NCBI RefSeq assembly: GCF_000211855.2
Contig: NC_015638.1
Span: 2,639,001 to 2,703,000 of the forward strand
Source: Lacinutrix sp. 5H-3-7-4
GTDB taxonomy: Bacteria; Bacteroidota; Bacteroidia; Flavobacteriales; Flavobacteriaceae
DNA length: 64,000 nt
Reading direction: 5' to 3'
In this document: piece after piece, positions 36,306 through 44,388 of the stretch
Numbering within the stretch: position 1 is the stretch's first letter
Layout: every line of letters begins with the position of its first letter
Notes under the pieces: generated by a model
The model's database searches: none
What the model saw: the letters and a program-made list of their open reading frames with translations, nothing else
What the model was told of the DNA's origin: nothing
Position numbers and translations under genes: made by a program

Positions 36306-36330
36306 TTACAGCTGTAAATTACATTTGTAA
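36306..36330. promoter_or_regulatory. Operator copies C0 and C
   Basis: TTACAGCTGTAA (36306-36317) is a perfect 12-base palindrome; TTACATTTGTAA (36319-36330) follows one base later. Confidence 0.55.
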
Positions 36331-36338
36331 CATTTTGT

Positions 36339-36377
36339 GTTTACATTTGTAAAACAGATATTGTTTACATTTGTAAC
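36339..36377. promoter_or_regulatory. Operator copies D and E upstream of the M14 peptidase
   Basis: GTTTACATTTGTAAA (36339-36353) and GTTTACATTTGTAAC (36363-36377), 24 bases apart. Both contain TACATTTG, which fits the TAnnTTTG -7 box, so an operator and a promoter element coincide. Copy E ends 13 bases before the peptidase ATG. Confidence 0.65.
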
Positions 36378-36390
36378 ATAAAAATACCTA

Positions 36391-37536
36391 ATGAAAAACG
36401 ATCTCTTAAAAAACCTTTATAAAAAACATAAAGAAACCAGTTTGTCTGGTAGATATATTCACACAAATACTATTGCTCCTCTTTTGGGTAAGCATAGTAA
36501 ATTTTTTAAAATAGAAACTATAGGTCAATCTGTTTTAAGTGAAAATATATTCTCAATAACTCTTGGTGCTGGTCCAAATAAAATACTAATGTGGTCTCAA
36601 ATGCATGGTAACGAGTCTACAACTACAAAAGCATTATTTGACTTATTAAACCTCTTTAGTGAAGACGAGTCTAATATCATTCTTAAAAATTGTACTATTG
36701 TTATCGTGCCTATTTTAAACCCAGATGGCGCTTTAGCTTACACACGCTTAAACGCTAATAGTGTAGATTTAAATCGAGATGCACAAACTCTATCGCAGCC
36801 CGAAAGCGTGGTGTTAAACACTCTCTTTAATAGTTTTAAACCGCATTTTTGCTTTAATCTCCATGGGCAGCGCACTATTTTTAGTGCAGGAAATACTAGT
36901 AATAGTGCAAGTTTGTCTTTTTTGTCTCCAGCGCAAGATCAAGAGTGTACTATTACAGATAATAGAAAAATAGCAATGTCTTTAATTGTAAAGATTAATA
37001 GTATGCTTCAGGAAGAGTTGCCAAATCAAGTAGGGACTTATGATGATGCATACAATATAAACTGTGTAGGTGATGCTTTTCAAAGCTTAAACGTGCCTAC
37101 GGTGCTTTTTGAAGCTGGACATTGTAAAAACGATTACAATAGAGAAGAGGTAAGGCGTTATATCTTTCAGTCTTATTTAGTGGCTTTAAACGCAATAGCA
37201 AATAACCAAATAGACTTGTTAGATTTTAAAGATTATTTAGTTATTCCTGAAAATAAAAAGCTATTTTTTGATATAATTATTAAAAATGCACTTGTAAATA
37301 ATAAGCTTATTGATATTGCAGTGCAATTTGAAGAGCAATTAATTAACAAAAAAGTAAAATTTATACCAAAAGTTTCAAAAATTGATAATTTAGACGGTTT
37401 TTTCGCACATAGATACTTAGATGCCAATGGTTGTAAAGTACTCGAAGGCTTGGACATAGAATTAGAAATAGGTAGCGAAATCGATTTCGTAATCATCGAC
37501 AATGTAAAATTATTATTAAATATTAAGTATTCTTAG
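36391..37536 (+). CDS. M14-family zinc carboxypeptidase, cytosolic type
   Basis: The 381-residue protein keeps the M14 zinc ligands: His72 and Glu75 in QMHGNESTT and His in FNLHGQRT (about 158). The DLNRDAQ block (substrate-binding Asn-Arg) and a candidate catalytic Glu in VLFEAGHCKND are also present. There is no signal peptide, so it acts in the cytoplasm, where such enzymes trim amino acids or peptidoglycan peptides from substrates. The last 120 residues are unassigned. It has five or six upstream palindromes that probably bind the divergent XRE regulator. Confidence 0.85.
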   Translation: MKNDLLKNLYKKHKETSLSGRYIHTNTIAPLLGKHSKFFKIETIGQSVLSENIFSITLGAGPNKILMWSQMHGNESTTTKALFDLLNLFSEDESNIILKNCTIVIVPILNPDGALAYTRLNANSVDLNRDAQTLSQPESVVLNTLFNSFKPHFCFNLHGQRTIFSAGNTSNSASLSFLSPAQDQECTITDNRKIAMSLIVKINSMLQEELPNQVGTYDDAYNINCVGDAFQSLNVPTVLFEAGHCKNDYNREEVRRYIFQSYLVALNAIANNQIDLLDFKDYLVIPENKKLFFDIIIKNALVNNKLIDIAVQFEEQLINKKVKFIPKVSKIDNLDGFFAHRYLDANGCKVLEGLDIELEIGSEIDFVIIDNVKLLLNIKYS

Positions 37537-37568
37537 TTTTTGATGTATAAAATTCATTAAAAATGTAT

Positions 37569-37576
37569 TATTTTTG
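37569..37576 (+). promoter_or_regulatory. -7 box of the Lrp-type regulator
   Basis: TATTTTTG, an exact TAnnTTTG, 25 bases before the chosen ATG; the nearest TTTG upstream is 26 bases away, longer than usual. Confidence 0.35.
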
Positions 37577-37601
37577 CTTTTTATTTAAGAAAATAATCAA
37601 A

Positions 37602-38081
37602 ATGGCAAAATTTAAATTAGACGAAATTGATCATCAAATACTTGATATGTTGATTGATAATACAAGAGTTCCTTTTACAGATATCGCAAAAAAATTGTTA
37701 ATATCTGCTGGAACTGTGCATGTAAGAGTGAAAAAAATGGAAGATGCAGGAATTATTAAAGGCTCTTCATTAACTTTAGACTACAAAAAATTAGGATATT
37801 CATTTATAGCTTATGTAGGTGTTTTTCTTCAAAATACATCTCAAACAAAGTTTGTTTTAGAGCGTATTAACGAAATTCCATTTGTAACAGTAGCTCACGT
37901 AACTACAGGGAAATTTAATATTTTCTGTAAAATTAGAGCAAGAGATACAGAACATGCAAAAGATGTTATATTTATGCTAGATGATATTGATGGCGTTTAC
38001 CGTACAGAAACAATGATTTCGTTAGAGGAAAGCTTAAATGATAAAAAGCGTTTAATGCACGATATTTTTAATACTTTATAA
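37602..38081 (+). CDS. Lrp/AsnC family transcriptional regulator
   Basis: The start is placed at ATG 37602 (MAKFKLDEIDHQILDML), the normal family N-terminus; the 13 preceding codons overlap the probable promoter. The 159-residue product has an N-terminal helix-turn-helix (about 8-60, TDIAKKLLISAGTVHVRVKKMEDAGII) and a C-terminal RAM ligand-binding domain (about 70-150). These proteins sense amino acids and regulate their metabolism. The target genes are not evident from the neighbours. Confidence 0.92.
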   Translation: MAKFKLDEIDHQILDMLIDNTRVPFTDIAKKLLISAGTVHVRVKKMEDAGIIKGSSLTLDYKKLGYSFIAYVGVFLQNTSQTKFVLERINEIPFVTVAHVTTGKFNIFCKIRARDTEHAKDVIFMLDDIDGVYRTETMISLEESLNDKKRLMHDIFNTL

Positions 38082-38103
38082 GTTTTTAATAACAACAATT
38101 TAA

Positions 38104-38138
38104 AGTCCTTTAGCTATCTTGCTAAAGGATTTTTTTTT
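38104..38138 (+). terminator. Terminator of the Lrp-type gene
   Basis: TCCTTTAGC (38106-38114) paired with GCTAAAGGA (38121-38129) around a 6-base loop, then a run of nine T. Confidence 0.92.
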
Positions 38139-38154
38139 AACTCATTTTTAAATT

Positions 38155-38670
38155 ATGCGAGTAACAGACTTAAACGATACTGAATTTATACCTTATTTCC
38201 AGCCCTATATTAACAAGTTAGGAGATTTAATTTTAATTGATAGTTTAGAAGATGGTTTGGAAAAAACAATTAACTTTTTTCAATCCATTCCCGAAGAAAA
38301 ATTGGAATTTAGATACGCAGAAGACAAGTGGACAATTAAAGAGATTATTAATCATTTAATAGATTCAGAAAGGGTTTTTTGTTATCGAGCATTGCGTTTT
38401 TCTCGTCAAGATAAAACTGCCTTAGTTGGTTTTAATGAAGACGCTTATGTGCTGAATAGTAATGCAAACGACAGACAACTTAAAGCTTTACTTGAAGAGT
38501 ATTCTTTGCTTAGGCAAGCTACAATTATTATGTATAAATCTTTTAATTCTGAAGTTTTAAAATTAAAAGGCCAAGCAGGTAGCGGTATGGTTTCGGTAAG
38601 GGCGTTAGGTTTTTTAATTGCTGGTCATGAAAAACACCACTGCGAAGTTATAAAGGAGCGTTATTTATAA
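38155..38670 (+). CDS. DinB-family protein
   Basis: The 171-residue protein has the DinB four-helix-bundle pattern with three metal-binding His positions: INHLIDSERVF, and the C-terminal GHEKHHCEVIKERY. A DinB_2-like internal part (DKWTIKEII, FRALRFSRQD) is typical. Many members are thiol transferases (bacillithiol or mycothiol) but most are uncharacterised. Single gene, no signal peptide. Confidence 0.85.
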   Translation: MRVTDLNDTEFIPYFQPYINKLGDLILIDSLEDGLEKTINFFQSIPEEKLEFRYAEDKWTIKEIINHLIDSERVFCYRALRFSRQDKTALVGFNEDAYVLNSNANDRQLKALLEEYSLLRQATIIMYKSFNSEVLKLKGQAGSGMVSVRALGFLIAGHEKHHCEVIKERYL

Positions 38671-38677
38671 TGTTAAA

Positions 38678-38968
38678 CTAACTATCCTCATTGTCGTTAA
38701 ATGACTCATCTATTAAAATGTGACCGTCTTCATTTAAAACTAAGTCATCCTTATCACTAAAATTCGCCATAGAGTAATGCAGTTTACTGCCTACTTTTAC
38801 AAGATAAATAGTGTCTTCAGTTTTAATTTCTACAGCTTCTATAGTTTCGTTTTTATGGTTGTCAAATACCACAATATCATCGTCTCCATAACCGTCTGGA
38901 AATTTTTGCGTTAATAAGGTTAACACTTTGGGAGTTAATTTTTTATAGTCTACAATTACTCTGCGCAT
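38678..38968 (-). CDS. Small acidic protein of unknown function
   Basis: A 96-residue cytosolic protein, MRRVIVDYKKLTPKVLTLLTQKFPDGY at the start, then a beta-rich part (IVVFDNHKNETIEAVEIKTEDTIYLVKV) and an acidic tail (LIDESFNDNEDS). I recognise it as a short ORF conserved in Flavobacteriaceae, but no domain or function. It is convergent with the DinB gene, 7 bases apart, and upstream of aroB on the opposite side of an 85-base gap. Confidence 0.7.
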   Translation of the reverse strand: MRRVIVDYKKLTPKVLTLLTQKFPDGYGDDDIVVFDNHKNETIEAVEIKTEDTIYLVKVGSKLHYSMANFSDKDDLVLNEDGHILIDESFNDNEDS

Positions 38969-39053
38969 AACATTTGGATTTTAAGTTAGTGCTTAAGTCT
39001 AGTAATAAAATTAATAGCTCTATAAAATTACAAATTTTTAAATAAATAAGAGG

Positions 39054-40121
39054 CTAGAGGTTGTAAAATTTAAAAGCTTCTATAATGTGTTTTTCATCAA
39101 CAATACAATTAGCCTTAGGTTTGCCAATAGCTTCTAGAAGCACAAAATTTACATTTCCATGTTCATTTTTTTTGTCGTATTTTAATAAATCTATAATAGG
39201 AGCGTAGTCTGCTTCTAGAATTTCTACATGACCGTAAACGGCTTTTAAAATGGTTTTAATTTCGCTGTTTAATGTTTTAGGAAAATCACAGTATATTACA
39301 GATAAATAGTTAGCTAAAACCATTCCAATAGCAATAGCTTCACCATGTAATAGACGTTTTTTACTGTCATTGTTTATGTAATAAGACTCTATGGCATGAC
39401 CTAGAGTGTGACCATAATTTAAAGTTTTTCTTAAGCCTTTTTCTTCAGGATCTTGTTCTACTATGTTTTTTTTAATAATAATAGACTCGTAAATTAAGCC
39501 GTCTAAATCATCAATTGTAGATTGAGATAAATCTTTTAGTTTGTTCCAGTAAGTATAATCATGTATTAATCCATGTTTAAGCATTTCGGCTAAACCAGAA
39601 CGCATCTCTAATTGCGGTAAAGTATTTAGGTATGATGTATCTACAACAATTAATTGCGGTGTGTTAATTACACCAATTTGATTTTTTAAATGCCCTAAAT
39701 CAATACCTGTTTTGCCACCAATAGAGGCGTCTACCATAGCAAGTAAAGATGTTGGTATATTAATAAAATCTATACCGCGCTTAAAAGTAGAAGCTACAAA
39801 ACCGCCTAAATCTGTAACAACGCCACCACCAATATTTATAATAACACTTTTTCTATCTGCTCCATATTCAGACAGTGCTTCCCAAAGACCAAGACATATA
39901 TCAAGATTTTTTTGTTCTTCACCAGCTTCTATTTCTAGAATATCGTACTCAATTTCGGTGCTAATTTGGGCTAAAAAAAATGGAACACACTCAATATTAG
40001 TGTTTTCATCTGCTAAAATATAAACCTTAGAGTAGTTTGCTTCTTTTAAATGTTTATTTAAAGCTGTATAACCATCGTTGTTAAAAAAAATGGTGTAATC
40101 CTGAGTTGTAATTGGTGTCAT
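39054..40121 (-). CDS. aroB: 3-dehydroquinate synthase
   Basis: AroB closes DAHP to 3-dehydroquinate in the shikimate pathway. The 355-residue product has the NAD-binding part GGGVVTDLGGFVAST, the conserved IPTSLLAMVDASIGGKTGID, and zinc ligands in the NYGHTLGHAIE block. Full length; no other shikimate gene is adjacent. It is divergent from the proline dehydrogenase gene. Confidence 0.96.
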   Translation of the reverse strand: MTPITTQDYTIFFNNDGYTALNKHLKEANYSKVYILADENTNIECVPFFLAQISTEIEYDILEIEAGEEQKNLDICLGLWEALSEYGADRKSVIINIGGGVVTDLGGFVASTFKRGIDFINIPTSLLAMVDASIGGKTGIDLGHLKNQIGVINTPQLIVVDTSYLNTLPQLEMRSGLAEMLKHGLIHDYTYWNKLKDLSQSTIDDLDGLIYESIIIKKNIVEQDPEEKGLRKTLNYGHTLGHAIESYYINNDSKKRLLHGEAIAIGMVLANYLSVIYCDFPKTLNSEIKTILKAVYGHVEILEADYAPIIDLLKYDKKNEHGNVNFVLLEAIGKPKANCIVDEKHIIEAFKFYNL

Positions 40122-40184
40122 TTAAAAGTGAATTTTTATGATGTAAAAATAAGGAGTTTTTAAAGAAATATGATAGACATCAAT

Positions 40185-40192
40185 TATATTTG
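40185..40192 (+). promoter_or_regulatory. -7 box of the proline dehydrogenase gene
   Basis: TATATTTG, an exact TAnnTTTG, 20 bases before the ATG; the -33 region shows no TTTG. Confidence 0.35.
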
Positions 40193-40212
40193 CGTAAATT
40201 TTTTTTTAGCAT

Positions 40213-41385
40213 ATGAATACCGAAAAAATCTTTAATAACACCAAAATTGCTTTTGCTTTAAAAAGTAATTCTGAATTAGACCGTGCTTATTATTTATTTA
40301 AAATGATAGCAAATAGACCTTTGGTGAAAATTGGTACTACACTTACAAATATTGCTTTAAAATTAAGGTTACCTGTAACTAGTTTAATACGTATTACGGT
40401 TTTCGATCATTTTTGTGGTGGTGTTAATGAGAGAGATTGTATACCAACTATAGATAGTATGTATGGTGCTAGGGTTTGTTCGGTATTAGATTATTCGGTT
40501 GAAGGAAAAGCTTCCGAAAATCAATTTGATGATGCTACAGAGCGTTTAATTAAAATTATTGAATTTTCAGAAAAAAAAGACGCAATGCCTATTGTAGTTT
40601 TTAAACCTACAGCATTAGGTAGGTTTTATTTATTTCAGAAAAAAGGAGAAGGAAAAGCTTTTACAGCTGAAGAAGAAGCAGAATGGCAAAGAATAATTGG
40701 AAGGTTAGATAGGCTTTGTAAATTATCAAAATCTAAGGATGTTGAAGTTTTAATTGATGCTGAAGAAAGCTGGATGCAAACAGCAGCAGATGAGATAATT
40801 GAGTTAATGATGGAACGCTATAATAAAGATGTTCCTTATGTGTATAATACATTACAAACCTACCGTTGGGATCGGTTTGATTTTTTAAAGGCTTCTCACG
40901 AAAGAGCTAAGGAAAATGGTTATAAACTTGGCTACAAAATTGTGCGTGGCGCGTATATGGAAAAAGAGCGTGAACGTGCAATTGAAAGAGGTTATGAGTC
41001 TCCAATTTGTAGAGATAAAAAAACAACAGATGACAATTTTAATAAATGTCAAAAGTATATTTTAGAAAATATTAACGACATCTCTATTTTTGTTGGTACG
41101 CATAACGAGGAAAGTACATACTTAGCAATGCAGCAAATGGAATTGTTAAATATTAACAAAGAAGATAATCGTGTTTGGTTTGGTCAGCTTTATGGTATGA
41201 GCGATCACATTAGTTTTAACTTGGCGGCAAAGGGATATAATGTTGCAAAATATTTACCTTTTGGACCAGTGAAAGATGTTATGCCTTATTTAATTAGAAG
41301 AGCAGAGGAGAATACATCGGTTGCTGGACAAACAAGTAGAGAGTTGACTTTGCTTGATAAAGAAAGAAAAAGAAGACGCGCTTAG
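40213..41385 (+). CDS. Proline dehydrogenase
   Basis: This flavoenzyme oxidises proline to pyrroline-5-carboxylate in proline catabolism. The 390-residue monofunctional protein has the TIM-barrel motifs VLIDAEESWMQTAADEII, KLGYKIVRGAYMEKERERA, FVGTHNEEST and FGQLYGMSDHISFNLA, and ends with YLIRRAEENTSV. No aldehyde dehydrogenase (PutA C-terminal) domain is fused. The partner dehydrogenase is not in the window. Its stop overlaps the stop of the next gene, on the other strand, by 4 bases. Confidence 0.92.
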   Translation: MNTEKIFNNTKIAFALKSNSELDRAYYLFKMIANRPLVKIGTTLTNIALKLRLPVTSLIRITVFDHFCGGVNERDCIPTIDSMYGARVCSVLDYSVEGKASENQFDDATERLIKIIEFSEKKDAMPIVVFKPTALGRFYLFQKKGEGKAFTAEEEAEWQRIIGRLDRLCKLSKSKDVEVLIDAEESWMQTAADEIIELMMERYNKDVPYVYNTLQTYRWDRFDFLKASHERAKENGYKLGYKIVRGAYMEKERERAIERGYESPICRDKKTTDDNFNKCQKYILENINDISIFVGTHNEESTYLAMQQMELLNINKEDNRVWFGQLYGMSDHISFNLAAKGYNVAKYLPFGPVKDVMPYLIRRAEENTSVAGQTSRELTLLDKERKRRRA

Positions 41386-41762
41386 TTTATAAATTTTATA
41401 GTTTTTATAAAAGCTTTCTCTTTACAGTTTTCTATTATTAAAGCCGTTTCTTTATTATCTATTTCGCCTTCAACAAAATATATTCCACAAGGTTTTTTTC
41501 TACTTTCACTTTTAGAAAAATTTATATCACCTTTATATAAAATATAATTTATTTGAGTAGTATCAATACTTTTATTTACTAAAAAGTCTTGAGCCTCTGT
41601 AGTGTAGATAAGTTGTTTTGAATTAATACTTTTTAAAACTCTTGCATCTGGACCATAATCAAATTTACAAGATGCTTTTCTTCCATTAAGAAAAAAAGCG
41701 AGCAATATTAAACCAATGGCAAAACCGCCAAAATAATATCCAAATCTTTTAAGTAATTGCAT
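41382..41762 (-). CDS. Small membrane-anchored protein (DUF4258-like)
   Basis: The 126-residue protein has one N-terminal membrane segment (about 8-26, YYFGGFAIGLILLAFFL) and a soluble remainder. The part TEAQDFLVNKSIDTTQINYILYKGDI resembles DUF4258-type small proteins; the match is from memory and weak. No catalytic residues stand out. It converges with the proline dehydrogenase gene with a 4-base overlap of stop codons. Confidence 0.6.
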   Translation of the reverse strand: MQLLKRFGYYFGGFAIGLILLAFFLNGRKASCKFDYGPDARVLKSINSKQLIYTTEAQDFLVNKSIDTTQINYILYKGDINFSKSESRKKPCGIYFVEGEIDNKETALIIENCKEKAFIKTIKFIN

Positions 41763-41861
41763 TAAAAAGAGAATTTTTAGTCACCGTTATAGTGATGAGC
41801 TATCGTTTTGCAAAACTCGGTAATTTAACCGATTAATAATAGGAAAAATTCAAATTGTTAT

Positions 41862-43061
41862 TTAAAAAATAAGTAAGTTAACATCGTTGTATTTTAAATC
41901 AAACCATTCACCAACAGCTCGGCTTGTTAAAATACCATGATAGAAATATAAACCGTTTTTTAGGCCGCGATCCATTCTTAAAGAATGCTCTAAACCACCA
42001 TCTTCGGCAATTTTTAATAAATAAGGTGTAAAAATATTGCTAATAGAAGCAGAGGCAGTTCTAGAATAACGTGCAGGAATATTAGGAACACAGTAATGTG
42101 TTACTCCGTATTTTTTAAACGTTGGGTTTTTATGTGTTGTTACTTCGCTAGATTCAAAACAGCCACCCATATCAATACTTACATCAATAATTACAGAGCC
42201 TTTTTTCATTTGTTCAACCATAGCTTCGCTAACAATTACTGGAGATCTGTCTTTACCACGAACAGCACCAATAACTACATCGCAACGCTTTAGTGCTTTG
42301 TTAAGGTATTTTGGTTGTATGGTTGAAGTATATAATGTTCGGCCTAAATTAGCTTGAACACAACGTAGTTTTGTAATAGAATTATCGAAGATTTTCACAT
42401 TAGCTCCTAAGCCAATAGCGCTTCTAGCAGCAAATTCGCCAACAGTTCCTGCTCCTAAAATCACAACCTCTACAGGAGGTACGCCGCTTATGTTGCCAAA
42501 CATTAGGCCGTTTCCTTCGTTAGAATTACTCAATAATTCTGAAGCAATTAATACTGAAGCTGTTCCAGCTATTTCACTTAATGCTCTAACAGCAGGATAT
42601 GCGCCATCATCATCTCTAATAAATTCAAAAGCTAAAGCTGTAATGCGTTTTGTAGCTAATGTTTCAAAATATTTTTTGCTTTGTGTTTTTAATTGAAGTG
42701 CAGAAATTAATATAGTTTGTGGGTTTATTAATTTTAATTCTTCTATAGTTGGTGGTTCAACTTTTAAAATCATTGGGCAAGCGTAAACTTTTGCAATGTC
42801 GTTTGTGATTTCAGCTCCGTTTTCACTATAATCTTTATCACTAAATTTAGAACCTTCGCCTGCGCCAGACTCTATAAGTACACGATGTCCATTATTTACT
42901 ATAGCAGAGACTGCATCAGGTGTTAGGCAAACGCGTCTTTCTTGAAAAGAAGTTTCTTTTGGGATACCTATAAATAGGGAGCTTTTGTCTTTTAAAATTT
43001 CTAATTTTTCTTCTTGAGGAAGTAATTGTGCTTTAGAAAAAGGAGTAATGGATTCTGCCAT
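41862..43061 (-). CDS. ald: Alanine dehydrogenase
   Basis: The 399-residue protein interconverts alanine and pyruvate with NAD. Visible are GIPKETSFQERRVCLTPDAV, a catalytic-region His/Lys-containing N-terminal half, and the nucleotide site PPVEVVILGAGTVGEFAAR. The N-terminus is about 25 residues longer than in Bacillus Ald, a difference common in flavobacterial members, and some of these resemble transhydrogenase PntA; alanine dehydrogenase is the better guess because there is no partner pntB here. Confidence 0.85.
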   Translation of the reverse strand: MAESITPFSKAQLLPQEEKLEILKDKSSLFIGIPKETSFQERRVCLTPDAVSAIVNNGHRVLIESGAGEGSKFSDKDYSENGAEITNDIAKVYACPMILKVEPPTIEELKLINPQTILISALQLKTQSKKYFETLATKRITALAFEFIRDDDGAYPAVRALSEIAGTASVLIASELLSNSNEGNGLMFGNISGVPPVEVVILGAGTVGEFAARSAIGLGANVKIFDNSITKLRCVQANLGRTLYTSTIQPKYLNKALKRCDVVIGAVRGKDRSPVIVSEAMVEQMKKGSVIIDVSIDMGGCFESSEVTTHKNPTFKKYGVTHYCVPNIPARYSRTASASISNIFTPYLLKIAEDGGLEHSLRMDRGLKNGLYFYHGILTSRAVGEWFDLKYNDVNLLIF

Positions 43062-43126
43062 TTTTAATTATTCATTTTTATATGCATTCAAAATACAAAT
43101 AAAAATTTTATATAAGAAAGTATAAA

Positions 43127-43681
43127 TTAAAAATACTGCTTAATTTTTCCCCAAATAGTTTTTGGTTTAAACATTAATTCGTCTTCTAATTCTTGTGTGG
43201 TTTTGTTTATAGTGTTTAATGTATTGAACATATGGGACCTCATTAAATATATTGAAGGAATTACTATAGCCATAACAGGAACTAAATGAATTAATTGAAA
43301 TTCATCAATATATTCCATATCATCGTTTAATGCGCCAAAAATTTGATATGTAAACATTGCAATTGGAACTAATAATGCATGATACCACCAGTGTCTGCAT
43401 GTAAAAAACCAAATAAATAATAAAAGAACAGGAACTGCTTTCATTAAAATAGACCATATGCCTACTTGGGCATCTTCATAGAAACCACTTTCGTAAGTAA
43501 AAAACCATGTCTCCCACGTTTTAGTTTCGGGAACATATTCATAAGTATAAAAAATAAAGGGAGTAATTGCTATAATTGTAGCAAAAATACTCCCTAAAAT
43601 AATACTCTTGTTGAACTTTAGTTTATCCGTGTTTACGTATTTTAAGTTTTGCTTTGTCAACTCCTGTGTGCGTTTGCTCAT
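43127..43681 (-). CDS. Membrane protein of unknown function
   Basis: A 184-residue protein with four hydrophobic segments (about 27-48, 80-98, 100-118 and 130-150), an extracytoplasmic loop with EYVPETKTWETWFF, and a basic C-terminal tail ending in KTIWGKIKQYF. No family recognised. Its ATG lies within the 3' end of the upstream small ORF at 43623-43766, so the two overlap by 59 bases in different frames; the overlap suggests coupling. Confidence 0.6.
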   Translation of the reverse strand: MSKRTQELTKQNLKYVNTDKLKFNKSIILGSIFATIIAITPFIFYTYEYVPETKTWETWFFTYESGFYEDAQVGIWSILMKAVPVLLLFIWFFTCRHWWYHALLVPIAMFTYQIFGALNDDMEYIDEFQLIHLVPVMAIVIPSIYLMRSHMFNTLNTINKTTQELEDELMFKPKTIWGKIKQYF

Positions 43682-43766
43682 TTAAATCAATAATGTTTGT
43701 CGCGTTTGCAGTGAATAATACACCACCAAAAATAGCTAATGCTAATACATACTTTTTTGTTTTCAT
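43623..43766 (-). CDS. Small secreted peptide (47 residues), overlaps the next gene
   Basis: ATG at 43764-43766, stop at 43623-43625, reading leftwards. The product begins with a clear signal peptide (MKTKKYVLALAIFGGVLFTA, then NATN) and has a mature part of about 25 residues, IIDLNEQTHTGVDKAKLKIR and a final KHG, rich in Lys and Thr. The pattern MKTKK plus a short signal plus a basic tail recurs as tiny exported proteins in Flavobacteriaceae, from memory. Its last 59 bases overlap the start of the next membrane protein gene in another frame. Function unknown. Confidence 0.55.
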   Translation of the reverse strand: MKTKKYVLALAIFGGVLFTANATNIIDLNEQTHTGVDKAKLKIRKHG

Positions 43767-43885
43767 AATGTTAGGGATTTTAAAGGGATTAAATTAATTA
43801 ATTACTCAAATCTATATAAAAACCTAACTGGTATGACGCGCAAATGTTAAAAAAATGTTAAAAAAATGGTTTTGCTCAATTTTGG

Positions 43886-43903
43886 TTACGGGAAAAACCG
43901 TAA
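43886..43903. other. Small hairpin upstream of the secreted peptide gene
   Basis: TTACGG (43886-43891) and CCGTAA (43898-43903) around GAAAAA. It lies between tsaE and the small secreted ORF; no T tract, so not a terminator. Confidence 0.3.
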
Positions 43904-43956
43904 ACGGCTCAAAAATACACTTTTTTATGAGATAAAAAAGCGCATTACTGCTATCG

Positions 43957-44364
43957 TTAATTAACCAATGTTAATATTCTTTCTTTTGGATTAGTTGCTG
44001 TAATAGAAATCGTGTTAAAATCGCTTTCAATTATGTTTTTAGCAATTTCAGGCCATTCTATTAAAAGCCAGGCATCTTTATTTAAATAGTCTTCTATGCC
44101 AAAATCGTATAATTCTTCTTCGTTCTCAACTCTATATAAATCGAAATGAAATATTGAGGTGTGTCCGGTATTATATTCGTTAACTAAAGAAAAGGTTGGG
44201 CTACTTACAACATCATCACTTTCAAGAGCTTTTACAATAGCTTTAATAAGTGTTGTTTTGCCCATACCCATTTCTGCATCAAATAATAAAATTTTTGATG
44301 TACTTTTTTTTATAATTTTTTTAGCTACAATATCTAGCGTATCTAAAGTATATGTTTCCTGCAT
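43957..44364 (-). CDS. tsaE: tRNA threonylcarbamoyladenosine biosynthesis protein TsaE
   Basis: TsaE is the P-loop ATPase that supports t6A synthesis on ANN-decoding tRNAs. The 135-residue protein has the P-loop LLFDAEMGMGKTTLIK at about 27-41, an SSPTFSLVNEY block and a C-terminal HFDLYRVENEEELYDFGIEDYL. The first glycine of the P-loop is Ala30 here, while Gly33, Gly35, Lys36 and Thr37 are kept. It lies 24 bases downstream of the porX stop on the same strand, so co-transcription is likely. Confidence 0.93.
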   Translation of the reverse strand: MQETYTLDTLDIVAKKIIKKSTSKILLFDAEMGMGKTTLIKAIVKALESDDVVSSPTFSLVNEYNTGHTSIFHFDLYRVENEEELYDFGIEDYLNKDAWLLIEWPEIAKNIIESDFNTISITATNPKERILTLVN

Positions 44365-44388
44365 TAAAAATTTTTTAGCAAAAATAAT

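Noticed and set aside
36391-37536. Toxin-antitoxin or phage-repressor interpretation of the XRE/M14 pair
   Set aside because: The second gene has M14 zinc carboxypeptidase ligands and no toxin-like features, and no phage genes surround it.
41862-43061. NAD(P) transhydrogenase subunit alpha (PntA) as an alternative for ald
   Set aside because: The fold is shared, but there is no pntB nearby, no membrane segment, and length fits alanine dehydrogenase better. Not fully excluded.
43842-43870. Direct repeat AAATGTTAAAAAAATGTTAAAAAAATGG
   Set aside because: Low-complexity A-rich slippage-like sequence with no symmetry; no reason to call it an operator.
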